From positions 1,116,001 through 1,180,000 of the forward strand of contig JAGMUV010000014.1 of NCBI GenBank assembly GCA_020744425.1: a DNA stretch of 64,000 bases. Direction: 5' to 3'. The notes beneath the pieces are model-generated. The model saw only the letters and a list, made by a program, of their open reading frames with translations. It had not been told where the DNA came from and searched no databases. Below, one piece after another: positions 1 to 9,263 of this stretch. This DNA comes from Dactylonectria macrodidyma (lineage: Eukaryota > Ascomycota > Sordariomycetes > Hypocreales > Nectriaceae). A program made the translations under genes and the position numbers. How positions within the stretch are numbered: the first letter of the stretch is position 1; each line of letters starts with the position of its first letter.

Positions 1-1726
1 TTTTCGAGCGCAACAAGTCCACAACTAAGTGGCCCAAAATGGACCTCACAAACGCCCGATCAATGGAGATATTGAGGAAGCTGGGTCTCGCCGACGACTT
101 ACGAGCCCAAGGCGTCCCAGCGCACATCGACCAAAACGTCCTCGTGTCCACTGGCCTGGGCACCGACGAGGCCATCACGAAGTGGGACCTCCCCAGCGTC
201 GACAAGTTTCGCAAACAAATCCAGGAGAACAACGACGGCACCCAGCCGCTCGAGCCATGGCAGAGGATCTCCCAAGCCATCTTTGAGCGGTGGCTCAAGG
301 AAATCTGCGAAAAAGACGGCTTCATTGACCTCCGCTACGGCCACAGGGTCGACTCTGTAGTCGACCGCAAGACAGGCGCTCGGGCTGTTGTGACTAATGC
401 CGATACGGGAGTCAAGACGCTTTGGAACGCTGATTATGTTGCTGGATGCGATGGAGCCTCGAGTAAGGTTCGAGAGTCCCTCGGCATCTCTCTAGACGGC
501 GGCCCCATGTACGTACATTCACTTTATAAGGCGATCAGCCAAGTTGCTCATTACCGTAACACAGTCCTGTATGTGTCCTACTCGTTCATTTCAAGTCTCG
601 AGATCTCGCACGTCTGCACAAGCAAGGGCGCTTCTGGCACATTTTTCTTGTCGGAGAATCCGGTGGCTTCCAAGGTGCGGTCATTTCACAGGACGAAGAG
701 GACACATGGACCACGCATCTGTTCATGCCGGCCGACGCAGAGACTGACAAGATTGGCTCCGAAGAAGCTGTTTACCGAGTGCTAGGTGGGCTCTACGGCA
801 AGTTCGAGATCAAGATTGATGAAGTACTCGTAAGGTCCGTCTGGAGGCCCACGATCGCGACTGCAAAGCAGTACAGCAGCCTTCATCGACGTGTTTTGCT
901 CGCAGGAGACTCGGCCCATCAAAATATCCCCACGGGCGGTTACGGGATGAACATGGGCATTGGCGATGCGTTCGACCTGGGCTGGAAGCTTGCTGCCGTC
1001 ATCAACGGTCATGCTCATCAAGATATCCTAAAGTCGTATGAGCCCGAACGCAAGTCCGTGGCCATCCGCAACGTTGCCCACTCCGGAGTTCACTTCTCAG
1101 TTCATAGCCACCTCGAGACGCTACTGTGCGCCCAGGATCCGCGTCTCGTGGACCAGGACACAGATGAGGGTCGCGAACTCCGCAGGAAGATTCACGAACA
1201 TTACCAGACACACGACGGTGAAAACAAGGATTTTGGTATTGAAATGGGGTATAGGTATGAATCCGCCATTGTTTTGCGACAAGAAGAAGATGGCCCGGAG
1301 CCCCTGTGGACGCCCCGTCACTACGTCCCTACTTCCTGGCCTGGTGGACGACCACCTCACGTCTTCCTGTCCGATGGTACGGCTCTATTCGATAAGTTCG
1401 GCAAGTTCTGGACGTTGCTGGTTTTCACCGAAGAGGAGGCGGGACAGGGCTTCTTCATCAGGGCAGCCACGGAACTGGGCATTCCATTGACAGTGGTCAG
1501 CGTCGCCAATGAAGAAAAGGCAGCCCGTCTCTACGAGCGAAGGCTTGTTCTCGTTCGCCCCGACCAGCATGTGGCTTGGAGGACTGATAAGGTGGACTCT
1601 TTCAATGTTGCCAACTCTACGTTGCGGGCCGTCACTGGCGGGAGCAACGTGGATATTGTCGGAGGGAGGGCTCTAGAATCACTGTCGAAAGAGATTATGC
1701 TGTCGAAGACGGCTGCTCTCATTTAG
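1..1726 (+). CDS. FAD-dependent aromatic monooxygenase (phenol 2-monooxygenase-like), 5' end outside window
   Basis: The reading frame is open from base 3 and already lies inside the protein (ERNKSTTKWPKMDLTNARSM), so the N-terminal FAD-binding GxGxxG is cut off by the window edge. Exons are 3-508 and 565-1726; the 56-bp intron starts GTACGT and ends ACAG, and its removal joins ...GGPI to PVCVLLVHF in frame. About 555 residues are visible. The motif GDSAHQNIPTGGYGMNMG is the second FAD-binding GD motif of the PheA/TfdB hydroxylase family (PF01494), and the C-terminal 170 residues (from PPHVFLSDG) match the thioredoxin-like domain found in phenol hydroxylases. Family members hydroxylate phenolic rings using NAD(P)H and O2. 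The substrate cannot be read from the sequence. It sits next to a SnoaL-like gene and two further flavoenzymes, which suggests aromatic or secondary metabolism (inference). Confidence 0.88.
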
Positions 1727-1897
1727 CGAGATTATATAGTGTGGTCAAGGAGGATAGAATAGTATACATCAAGTTTGTCGATATGCCTCTATTCTCGGAA
1801 GTTAGTACTAGGTAATACAGTCCCCGTAAGGTCTGTAGTCTAGCTAGACTTGCCCCTTCTCAATCATCTTCCGTCACTCTATTAGCCAAAGCTGCAA

Positions 1898-2467
1898 CTA
1901 ATGGGCCGAATCCTAAATTAAGAAGCAGTCAATATCATTGCGACGAATAGGCTGAATAGGCGTGCAAAACAAGATGACAAACTTACCGCGAACACCTCCA
2001 TGAAGGCTATGCGAGGATCGGCCGAGGAGGGAAAAGGAGTTGCGATCTTGATATGAGCAGCAAACCTACAAGTGATGCCTCTGCCGTCGACGAGGTCCAT
2101 CTGGACAGCCCCAACGAGGAGCAGTTCGAGATGTTCGCGACAGCCTGCAAATGCTTGAGAGGTGGTATGCTTTCTTGACGTCACAACTGACCAAGCCTTA
2201 TCTCTGCTCCGCGATATTTCTGTCATCAAAACGCGGTAGACACTTGGAAGCTGAATCCGTCGAGACGGGTTGCATTACCTTGAGACCCTCTGCGTGTCCC
2301 CCAGATGCGACTAGTACGCCGTCCTTAGCAAAGACTTCGGTCGCCATGAGATGACCTGCGTCTGGTTTCTTGGAGTTGGCGAGCTCATAGAATCTCGCGA
2401 CGAGAGACTTGGCGTCTTGGCTGATATCCTCCGACAGCCAGGCAGTCGCTTCCGTGATGTAGCTCAT
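1898..2467 (-). CDS. Small SnoaL/NTF2-like protein
   Basis: Three exons on the minus strand: 2467-2287, 2219-1987 and 1912-1898, giving about 142 residues. Intron 2 (1913-1986) has a strong GTAAGT donor and TTTAG acceptor. Intron 1 (2220-2286) uses a weaker GTCTCA donor but is the only choice found that keeps the frame; it joins GGHAE to EISRSRDKAW. Residues such as ARFYELANSKK, VFAKDGVLVASGG, AWSVVTSRKH and PRIAFMEVFA fit the one-domain SnoaL-like fold common in fungi, where such proteins act as cyclases, hydrolases or have no known activity. The last exon reads only DSAH before a stop, shorter than the family's usual hydrophobic tail (see findings). Lying between a phenol-hydroxylase-like gene and two FAD oxidoreductases, it may share their pathway. 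Confidence 0.7.
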
Positions 2468-2701
2468 GGCAACTTGGCTTATGAAGCAAATTTTTGATGA
2501 TTCCTATTGGTGGCCTTGAGGCGGATAACCTGCCTGACGACAGCCCACGCCTCGGGACAGTGTTTCGCATTTGCGTTCAGCAACCTAGCAAAAACTAATA
2601 CGCATCCCGTCATTGGGCAAGTTGACAGCAGGGCTGTGGTCTAGTAGTTGCCGGTCGGTGGTACAAGGCAGCCGACAGGGCTTAGCTACGAGTTGAAGGC
2701 T

Positions 2702-2738
<37 letters not shown>
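2702..2738. repeat. (GGGCTC)n microsatellite
   Basis: About six uninterrupted copies of the hexamer GGCTCG, visible directly. It lies in non-coding DNA upstream of the SnoaL-like gene. Confidence 0.95.
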
Positions 2739-2739
<1 letters not shown>

Positions 2740-3039
2740 GGGACCGCGGCTCACCTGCCGGGTTCCTACTTTGTGTCATCATATCTGATGGTCCTCTGTC
2801 TAACCAAAGGTTGTTGTGGAGTACTACAAACGCGTCGGCGACCACTACGTAATTGTTAGACAGAGAGAGGTAGGGGATTCTTCCGTCCATGATGGGCCAG
2901 AAGAACGAGCGGCCTTCAGGTGATCCAGGAGATCAGTCCCATTGTCGATGTTACGGCTTGGTTCACCGAACAGCAATAGAGGCCTTATAGTGCAGTGATG
3001 TGCCCGGATGATTGACACCACAGCGATCATTAACCAATC

Positions 3040-3300
3040 TTTTGCCCCCTAGTATAGCGGAACTAGCACAACCATTACATTAAACATTAACACAGACCCC
3101 TTATACAAACTTGCCTAGCTAAGTTTCACACTTAATATATCTGCTAACAAAAACTCTAGAGTTTTCTCTTTGGAGCCAGCCTACCACATACTCCTCCAGG
3201 TCTAAAGTAAACATAACTGTTATAACATGCCAGCTACTAATAGATTAAAAGAGCTATTGATCCGCCTAACCGCGGATCTTAACAAGCTTTTATTTCTCAA
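3040..3300. repeat. AT-rich island, probable RIP-type repeat relic
   Basis: The stretch is rich in TA steps and in TAA/TAG triplets on both strands, in contrast to the GC-rich genes on each side. This is the usual look of a transposon copy hit by repeat-induced point mutation. No element family is recognised. Confidence 0.4.
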
Positions 3301-3431
3301 GGCACTGATAGAACAGATCACTCTGCAGACAGAATAGAGAATTGACAATATTTAACCGCTGTTCACCACAAAGATTAACGACCATTCGTATTCTGAACAC
3401 ACCCCGGTGCGACAAGATCATAACAACAAGT

Positions 3432-4757
3432 TTACAACATTTCATTCCGCAGCAGCTGGTTTGCCGCCCGCTCGCCGCTGAGCACGGCCGCTTCCACGCC
3501 CGCATGGGCGAAATAGTCGCCGGCGAGAACAACACCCTTAGGCATTTCGGCATGCAGTGAGTCCAACGTGGCGAAGTGGCCTGGCGGTGAAAGCGAAAGC
3601 CCACGCTTATAGTGGAACATCTCGATGAAGTCGGGTTCGGGTGCGGCGCCGAAAACTTCAGTAACGGCCATCAGGGCTTCGCGCTTGATGTCCTCATCGG
3701 TCATGTTCGCCAACGGCGGCGTGTAGAAGTACACGCCGACCGCTTCGCCGCCGGGGGGGACCGAGTTGGGATGACGACGGCTCAGCAGCACGCAGGCGCC
3801 CCAATTCCTCAAGTCCGTCGCAGGCAGCGCAACGGAGGCCGGAAAGTTCGGCCAGGGGTTTTTCTTGTAGCAGAGCTGGACATGGGCGTATTCGGAGTAG
3901 CGGCAGTTTCGAAGCTTTGCTACCGAATCCGGGTTGATAATATCCTGAAGGAGATCCGCGGCCACTCCGGGCTCGGGCGCCATCACCACGGCATCCACAT
4001 CATAGGATCTGCCGCCAGCGTCGACCGTGTAGCCGCCGCCGCTGCGGATGCAAACGGCCTCGGCCGGGCAGGACAGGTGGAGATCAAGGCCGGGCGTGCC
4101 CTCGACAAGCCATTCACTGAACTGCCCGACGCCCTCAGGCGGCACCTGCAGCGACAACTTGTAGAACTGCTGAACGACACCTAGGAACAACGGGGTTGAT
4201 TGCCACTCCAGAGGAACCGCATACAGGAAGCCCATATACGGCAAAGTCAAATAATTGGTGCCCTTCTTCCCGAGCACACGGTCGGACCAAGTGTCCAGCG
4301 TCTCACCGTGGTCGTATAAGGCGAGCTCGGCACCGTCGAAGAGCGACTTTGGGCCGGGTGAAAACAGTTGCTTGATGACGCCGACTGCCATCTTTAGCCG
4401 ATCGAAGAGATTGAACACAGGCATCTTGATGAAGCTCGTGACCTTGTCGAAGCGCGCGGTATAGCGCTGGCGGTCCCAGTCCACGACATGCGTGGTGGCT
4501 TTCCAGGGTACCAGGTCCTTGTCATGGCCGAGTTCTTTCAGGATCGCATTGGTGCGAGGATAGATGCCTCCCATCAGGAACAGCGCGCCCGTCCCAAGAT
4601 TGAAGCCTTCTTTGCGGATCTGGCTGGTGCGCCCGCCGATTCGATCGCTGCGCTCGAAGAGGTGCACATCGCACCCTTGTTTGCGAAGGGTATAGGCGGC
4701 CGTACAACCAGCTGGCCCGCCGCCAATCACGGCTACTCTTCTCAATGGCCCCTTCAT
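3432..4757 (-). CDS. FAD/NAD(P)-dependent oxidoreductase of the protoporphyrinogen oxidase/amine oxidase fold, bacterial-like
   Basis: A single intronless frame of 441 residues. The N-terminal VAVIGGGPAGCTAAYTL plus a following acidic residue (LFERSDRIGGRTS) is a dinucleotide-binding Rossmann motif, and the C-terminal GVVLAGDYFAHAGVEAAVLS is the second FAD-contacting motif of this superfamily (PF01593/PF13450). Length fits the family. The first Met lies only seven residues before the FAD motif, so there is no room for a targeting peptide and the enzyme should be cytosolic. Lack of introns and absence of fungal-style insertions suggest bacterial ancestry (inference). It is divergent from the next FAD gene across 414 bp. 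Its substrate is unknown: heme precursor, phytoene-like polyene or amine are all possible for this fold. Confidence 0.85.
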   Translation of the reverse strand: MKGPLRRVAVIGGGPAGCTAAYTLRKQGCDVHLFERSDRIGGRTSQIRKEGFNLGTGALFLMGGIYPRTNAILKELGHDKDLVPWKATTHVVDWDRQRYTARFDKVTSFIKMPVFNLFDRLKMAVGVIKQLFSPGPKSLFDGAELALYDHGETLDTWSDRVLGKKGTNYLTLPYMGFLYAVPLEWQSTPLFLGVVQQFYKLSLQVPPEGVGQFSEWLVEGTPGLDLHLSCPAEAVCIRSGGGYTVDAGGRSYDVDAVVMAPEPGVAADLLQDIINPDSVAKLRNCRYSEYAHVQLCYKKNPWPNFPASVALPATDLRNWGACVLLSRRHPNSVPPGGEAVGVYFYTPPLANMTDEDIKREALMAVTEVFGAAPEPDFIEMFHYKRGLSLSPPGHFATLDSLHAEMPKGVVLAGDYFAHAGVEAAVLSGERAANQLLRNEML

Positions 4758-5171
4758 CAGAAAAGCGGTGCTATGAGACTACGCAATGTTCTGTACAAGC
4801 AATTGAACTTATATAATGCCAATTGGGTCATATCAATAGCGCATGGGTCGGATATTCCGGCAGGCTATCCCGCAGCAACCGTCGGCAAGCCGGAGGACGG
4901 ACTGCCCGGCTATGGAGGACGATAGGGGCCACCGGTGCCGAACTGCCTTGTTCAGACTCAAACAAGTAGACCGCGGGGTCGGTACTCCTCATGTAGCCGA
5001 TTTCAGCAAAGCAGCCTGGCCACGCCGCGAGCCATTGTCGGCTTCGGGCTCGGGGTGTGACCACTGGACTAGTTCTTCTGCAAAAGACAAATTCATTCAC
5101 GCAACAGCCCTCCCCCGTCTACGAAATCCGGGACACTCTCCTCATCGTTCCTCTCTTTAGTCCCCCATGCC
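4758..5171. promoter_or_regulatory. Shared upstream region of the divergent FAD oxidoreductase pair
   Basis: These 414 bp separate the start codons of two oppositely directed flavoenzyme genes, so they must hold both promoters. No specific factor site is assigned. The arrangement would allow joint regulation. Confidence 0.5.
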
Positions 5172-6608
5172 ATGCCGATAGTACTGACCCTCCCAGCACA
5201 GCGAGCGCTGTGCGCCTCGCCCAGAATCTGCATTGGTCAACCGTTGACCCAGATACGGCGATTCACAAAAACATGCCCCCTCACATATCCTACAACGCCT
5301 GCTCCAACGCCCGCTGCATCCGATACCGAGTTTGACGCGCTGGTTGTCGGAGCCGGCGCCGGCGGCGTGACAGCTGCTTCTCTACTGGCCAAAAATGGCT
5401 ATCGCACTCTGATGGTGGAAGCGAAAGAACGCATCGGTGGTCGTGCATCTACACGCCTGATTGACGGGTTTTCCGTCAACACGGGCGCTTTCGCCATCGA
5501 GTTGGACGGGGCAGTGGCCAAGACGTACAACGACGTCGGGCTCTCTCTACGCCTCCATGAAACCGAAAGGGCCTCCACAGTCCTGCGTTTCGGCGGACGC
5601 GATCTTAGTCTCACTGAGGGCCCGGTTGGTGCTCTCCGTAATATCGGCCCCGTAGCCGTGGCCTCGATATCTCGGATGCTCCCCTTCCTGCGCCCGAAAA
5701 AGGACGAATCAACTCGGTCATGGCTCAACAAATTCACACGCAGCTCAACGATCCATGGCATTGTCGACAACGTCCTCGGCTCCATGTTTGCTGCCAGAGG
5801 CGACGTAATTCCAGCCGAAGTCTTGCTTCATTACTTCGCCAAGGATACATCCTTCAAAAAAATTGGCTTCCCTCCGGGCGGGACAATCGAAATATGGAAG
5901 CCCTTAGCCAACTATGTCGAGAGCACTGGTGGTCAGGTCTGGCTCAATTCCACAGTATCGAAACTCATCTTTGGACCGGACGGTTTAGTGACGGGTGCCC
6001 TAATCCAGCGAAAGGACGGGTCTCAAGTCCAGGTCTCCTCCAAAGTGACCGTGAGTAACATCGGGCCTCTGGGAACGGTTCGGCTCGCCAGCCCTGACAA
6101 CTTTCCTAAAGGCTATGCCAACGGGATAGAATGTTGGAATGACCCCGCGGCTATCATCACCGTTCACTTTGCCAGTCAAAAACCTCTCGCTTCGTTTCCT
6201 TTCCTCGCTCTCATCGGAAAAGCTCGCCGCATGGTCTACGCAGGAAACTTCAGTGCTCCTGAGCTTCAGCGCGCTCCGAAAGGATGGTATCTGTATTGCG
6301 GTGCTTCCGTCCCCATTCCTGCGAGAGGCCAGTTCGATGTGGAGAAGGAAACGGCATTGCTCCTCGAGGATTTACGTGATCAATTCCCGGGCTTTGATGA
6401 GGCCAAGATCTTGGCTGTTGATGTCACTGCCCATGAGTGGCCTGCGCAACGTGCTGTGTCCGGTTTCGATGAGTCTCAAATCACTCCTGTAGCAAATCTT
6501 TTTAACGTTGGGGACGGTGTGAAGCCTTGGGCTTCTGGAGGTACTGCAGCGTGCGCTCAGTCTGCTCGGAATGTTACTGAGAAAATCATTAAGATGTATC
6601 CCCTGTGA
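5172..6608 (+). CDS. Phytoene desaturase-like FAD oxidoreductase, probably organelle-targeted
   Basis: A single intronless frame of 478 residues. Residues 1-52 are rich in Arg, Ser, Thr and Pro with no acidic residue until the end (for example ICIGQPLTQIRRFTK), as in a mitochondrial presequence. The FAD-binding motif DALVVGAGAGGVTAASLL follows, then EAKERIGGRAS. The C-terminus NLFNVGDGVKPWASGGTAA matches the GD motif of phytoene desaturase/retinol saturase-type enzymes (COG1233). The middle GGTIEIWKPLANYVESTGG is the usual Rossmann-distal signature. The reaction is probably a flavin-dependent desaturation or saturation; the substrate is unknown. It is divergent from the 3432-4757 enzyme. The presequence implies at least partial adaptation to a eukaryotic host if the gene came from bacteria. 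Confidence 0.82.
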   Translation: MPIVLTLPAQRALCASPRICIGQPLTQIRRFTKTCPLTYPTTPAPTPAASDTEFDALVVGAGAGGVTAASLLAKNGYRTLMVEAKERIGGRASTRLIDGFSVNTGAFAIELDGAVAKTYNDVGLSLRLHETERASTVLRFGGRDLSLTEGPVGALRNIGPVAVASISRMLPFLRPKKDESTRSWLNKFTRSSTIHGIVDNVLGSMFAARGDVIPAEVLLHYFAKDTSFKKIGFPPGGTIEIWKPLANYVESTGGQVWLNSTVSKLIFGPDGLVTGALIQRKDGSQVQVSSKVTVSNIGPLGTVRLASPDNFPKGYANGIECWNDPAAIITVHFASQKPLASFPFLALIGKARRMVYAGNFSAPELQRAPKGWYLYCGASVPIPARGQFDVEKETALLLEDLRDQFPGFDEAKILAVDVTAHEWPAQRAVSGFDESQITPVANLFNVGDGVKPWASGGTAACAQSARNVTEKIIKMYPL

Positions 6609-7145
6609 TATAGAAAATATACTGATACCTGTTAGATCTTGCAGTGTATTTCACAATGTTGGTTTTTGGGTACTTGTGATTGTTTCAGTGCGTCGATATG
6701 GAAAGCTATGCTAGGCGGACGGGATATTTGAATAATTACATGGATGGCGAGACGAGGCGTCATCTTCAATAATGTACGTCTTGGCATATCTCGACTAATA
6801 TCAGCCCCCACTCTAGTGATTTGGCAGTCTCGCTTTTGTCAGGTATAGTGCTTCTATCTACCTGTTGGAGCATTATCTGTTCGAGGAACAGGTGTCAATG
6901 TGTGCAAATGGCATAGTATTTCATGGCCGTCATTTCAAGGTAGCTGATGTCATCCACTTGAAATTCGGAAGAAGGCACACTGAGCAACTCACGTCCCCGT
7001 TGTCGCGATGGTTTCTTTCTCAAGAGGCTCGGCCACAGTAGAAGAGAAATACAATATCAACACAAAGTATTGACGTCCTCAATAGCGCATGTTACATGCA
7101 AGCAAACCGTCATGCTCTAGTTTCTTGTGTATTATTATTTCACCC
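6609..7145. other. Intergenic stretch, nothing recognised
   Basis: No gene seen; it holds the 3' flank of the phytoene desaturase-like gene and moderately AT-rich DNA. Confidence 0.5.
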
Positions 7146-7146
7146 T

Positions 7147-7430
7147 GAATATCAACGGACCCTAAGCCATAGTCGTCAACTTAGGACCACCAGTAGTCTC
7201 CCGGTACCGCCAAACAGAGGTGGCGGTCTTCTACTGAGTGTATAAGCAGATGCCCTTCTTGCCGTACAAGTTGACCAAACTGGTGCCAGAAACACTCCTC
7301 TCGTTGCCGATGAAGGAGATATAGGCAGCGGCACGGGGATCGGAACGTTGATGCCATCCTGGCCGGGCTCGACCTCGTGCTGGAATTTGTGCCTCGTCAA
7401 CGCAGTCCTTCCATCAAGGGCGAGTTGCTA
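7147..7430 (-). pseudogene. 3' relic of an aldehyde dehydrogenase (methylmalonate-semialdehyde dehydrogenase type)
   Basis: On the minus strand, TRHKFQHEVEPGQDGINVPI continues as PVPLP and then needs a frame change to read YISFIGNERSVSG, LVNLYGKKGICLYTQ, an in-frame stop, and KTATSVWRYRE. This series matches the C-terminal part of methylmalonate-semialdehyde dehydrogenase (QxGINVPIPVPLP...SFTG...FYG..GI.FYTQ.KT.TS.W), recognised from family knowledge. One frameshift and one premature stop within about 90 codons, and no upstream catalytic region, show that it is dead. It may be a leftover of a once complete gene or of a transposed fragment. Confidence 0.8.
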
Positions 7431-7689
7431 ACGTAAAGACTGAAAAGAATTAATAGAGTTTGCTTCCTTTTTTTTATTTACAATTCTAGGCTTTCCAAAT
7501 CCAAGGCTCTTCTAGCTCTTTGAAGATGGAAAACATAAATTAAGATGAATATATTAGTAGTTGGCCCCAGGAGCCAAGCCCTCCCTCACACCCGTGTTAA
7601 CGTCTTGGGCCTTACCTTCTTCATCCTAGCCCACCACTTCGACTTATCTTATACAGTCTTTGAACATGTCTAACCGACCATAGCCGTCA

Positions 7690-9001
7690 TTGCAACACCC
7701 CCTCCCCTGGCGCCGGGTTCGAATTGCCAGAAACGATGGAGATGACACAGAACCACTTCTCATATCAATTAAGCCACGAACTGATAAACACTCGCCTCTA
7801 TTTTCATCTGGCTTCGAGAACAATTACACCGTTTGCGGTAGTGCGGCCTCAGATGGTGACTCCACTGAAACCTGGTCGTGGGTTTCGCTAGATGTCTCAA
7901 AAGAAACTTCGCAGAGGTCTTTGAAGGGATTCCAACAAGGCTCTCTGACGAGGCCCCAACACAGCTCTCAGAAGAAGCTCCAGCGGAAGTCCCTGAAGAG
8001 ACTCATCCGGAGCTCCCGATAGCGGCCTCGGCAAAGCTGCTGGATGGCTTGGCTTCAAGTCATTCATCCTCATCCTCGAATACTGGCACCGTGAGGTTTG
8101 ATCCTGGATCTTCAAACACCCCATTCAAAGATTATTGTCAAGCATGCGAGAAGGCGCGGGCATCTTCTGGATACGAGAATCGAATCCAAACTCTTATAAA
8201 ACCGCGCTATTGCGCTGGATGCCAGACTGATAGACCCTCTATTCTTTCCCCTCCTCATCATGGGGCACAGAGCTAGAAGAGCCGCTCTGTATTTTTCATC
8301 AAGGCTACTACACTGTTTGCCCACACCTAATCTTCTCAATTGTAGACATCGAGATATGGAGAAAAAAAGATGAAAATGCACTAGTCCGTTGTAAAGACGC
8401 CGATTGTCTAGTCACAGGAGCTGCCGCCTCTTATGTCGTCTAACATGACCTGGTTCGCATTAAATGGAGGGTCAAGTGGGATGAACGCCGAAGAAGTGAC
8501 GAGTCCTGGGCCTGTTTCCAAGCCAAACTGCAAGAATTACACCAGTCTTTCCCCGCGCTATTTTGTCCTCATCTCGAAATTACCCTTGGTCGTCAAGCCG
8601 ACTTGGGAGATCTCCATATCCGCAGCTACGGTTTTTATCTCATCCGTTGCGATGAGTGTCTAAAAACTATTGCTTGTTTCGGAAATGGCGTCAACAGGAG
8701 TCTCTGGTTTACGGATACCATTGAAGTTGCCAAGCATCTGCCAAACACAGATCTTTTCTGCATCAAGTAGATCAAAGCACTGGACCCTGATAGCTACGGC
8801 CATTTTTCCAATAAAGACACCAAGTACGTTACGTGGTGTGATGATCGCCATTGCATCACAACGTGTGAGCTGCTTCAGTTCTCCGCCTGGATTTCGGAGA
8901 TATTAACAGGGTCATGTCATTTCCAAAGGAAGGTGGACTTAGACCTACAACGCCTTGATACGTTCATTAGAAGTAAAATAGATTATAGAATGAAGGCATG
9001 A
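7690..9001 (+). pseudogene. Broken fungal gene of unknown function with Cys-rich motifs
   Basis: Three consecutive open stretches read as one protein. Frame 1 (about 7690-7900) gives LLISIKPRTDKHSP and STETWSWVSLD; the sense then passes to a second frame to 8276 with AEVFEGIPTRLSDEAPTQLS, DYCQACEKARASSGY and RYCAGCQTDRPSIL; from 8270 a third frame (start position modulo 3 = 2) continues with LEEPLCIFHQGYYTVCPHL, WRKKDENALVRCKDADCL, ITLGRQADLGDLHIRSYGF and WCDDRHCITTCELLQFSAW to a TGA at 8999-9001. Within this third stretch lie a TAA at 8441 and a TAG at 8768. The paired cysteines resemble uncharacterised fungal proteins with a C..C/RYCA.C signature. An intron could explain one frame change, but not the two in-frame stops. 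Confidence 0.82.
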
Positions 9002-9263
9002 AAGATTTTTCCATCTCAGTTTATATATTAGGGAGTAAGTGAAGCATATGAACAAGCTATTAGATTTGCTGGAGGCCACTACTAGAGAAACAATCCAATG
9101 AACAATAGGAAGTCTGTATTAGGCTGGTAGAAGGATTACTAACTTAGAGCGTAATACAAGAGCAAATGAAGTTTTAATTAGCGCCCTGGAGGCTACTGTT
9201 GTAGAATTTTAGGCAAACAGGCCAAGTGCCTGTTGAAGAAAATAATTACCAATTGTCCTGTCA

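Larger units (their letters stand above)
2468..3431. other. Intergenic stretch with a hexanucleotide repeat and an AT-rich island
   Basis: No supportable gene. The left half carries the (GGGCTC)n tract listed separately; the right part, about 3030-3300, is AT- and TA-rich with stops in all frames and looks like a mutated repeat relic. Confidence 0.6.

Noticed and set aside
7720..7745. GGTTCGAATT considered as a tRNA T arm
   Set aside because: No matching stems or anticodon arm around it.
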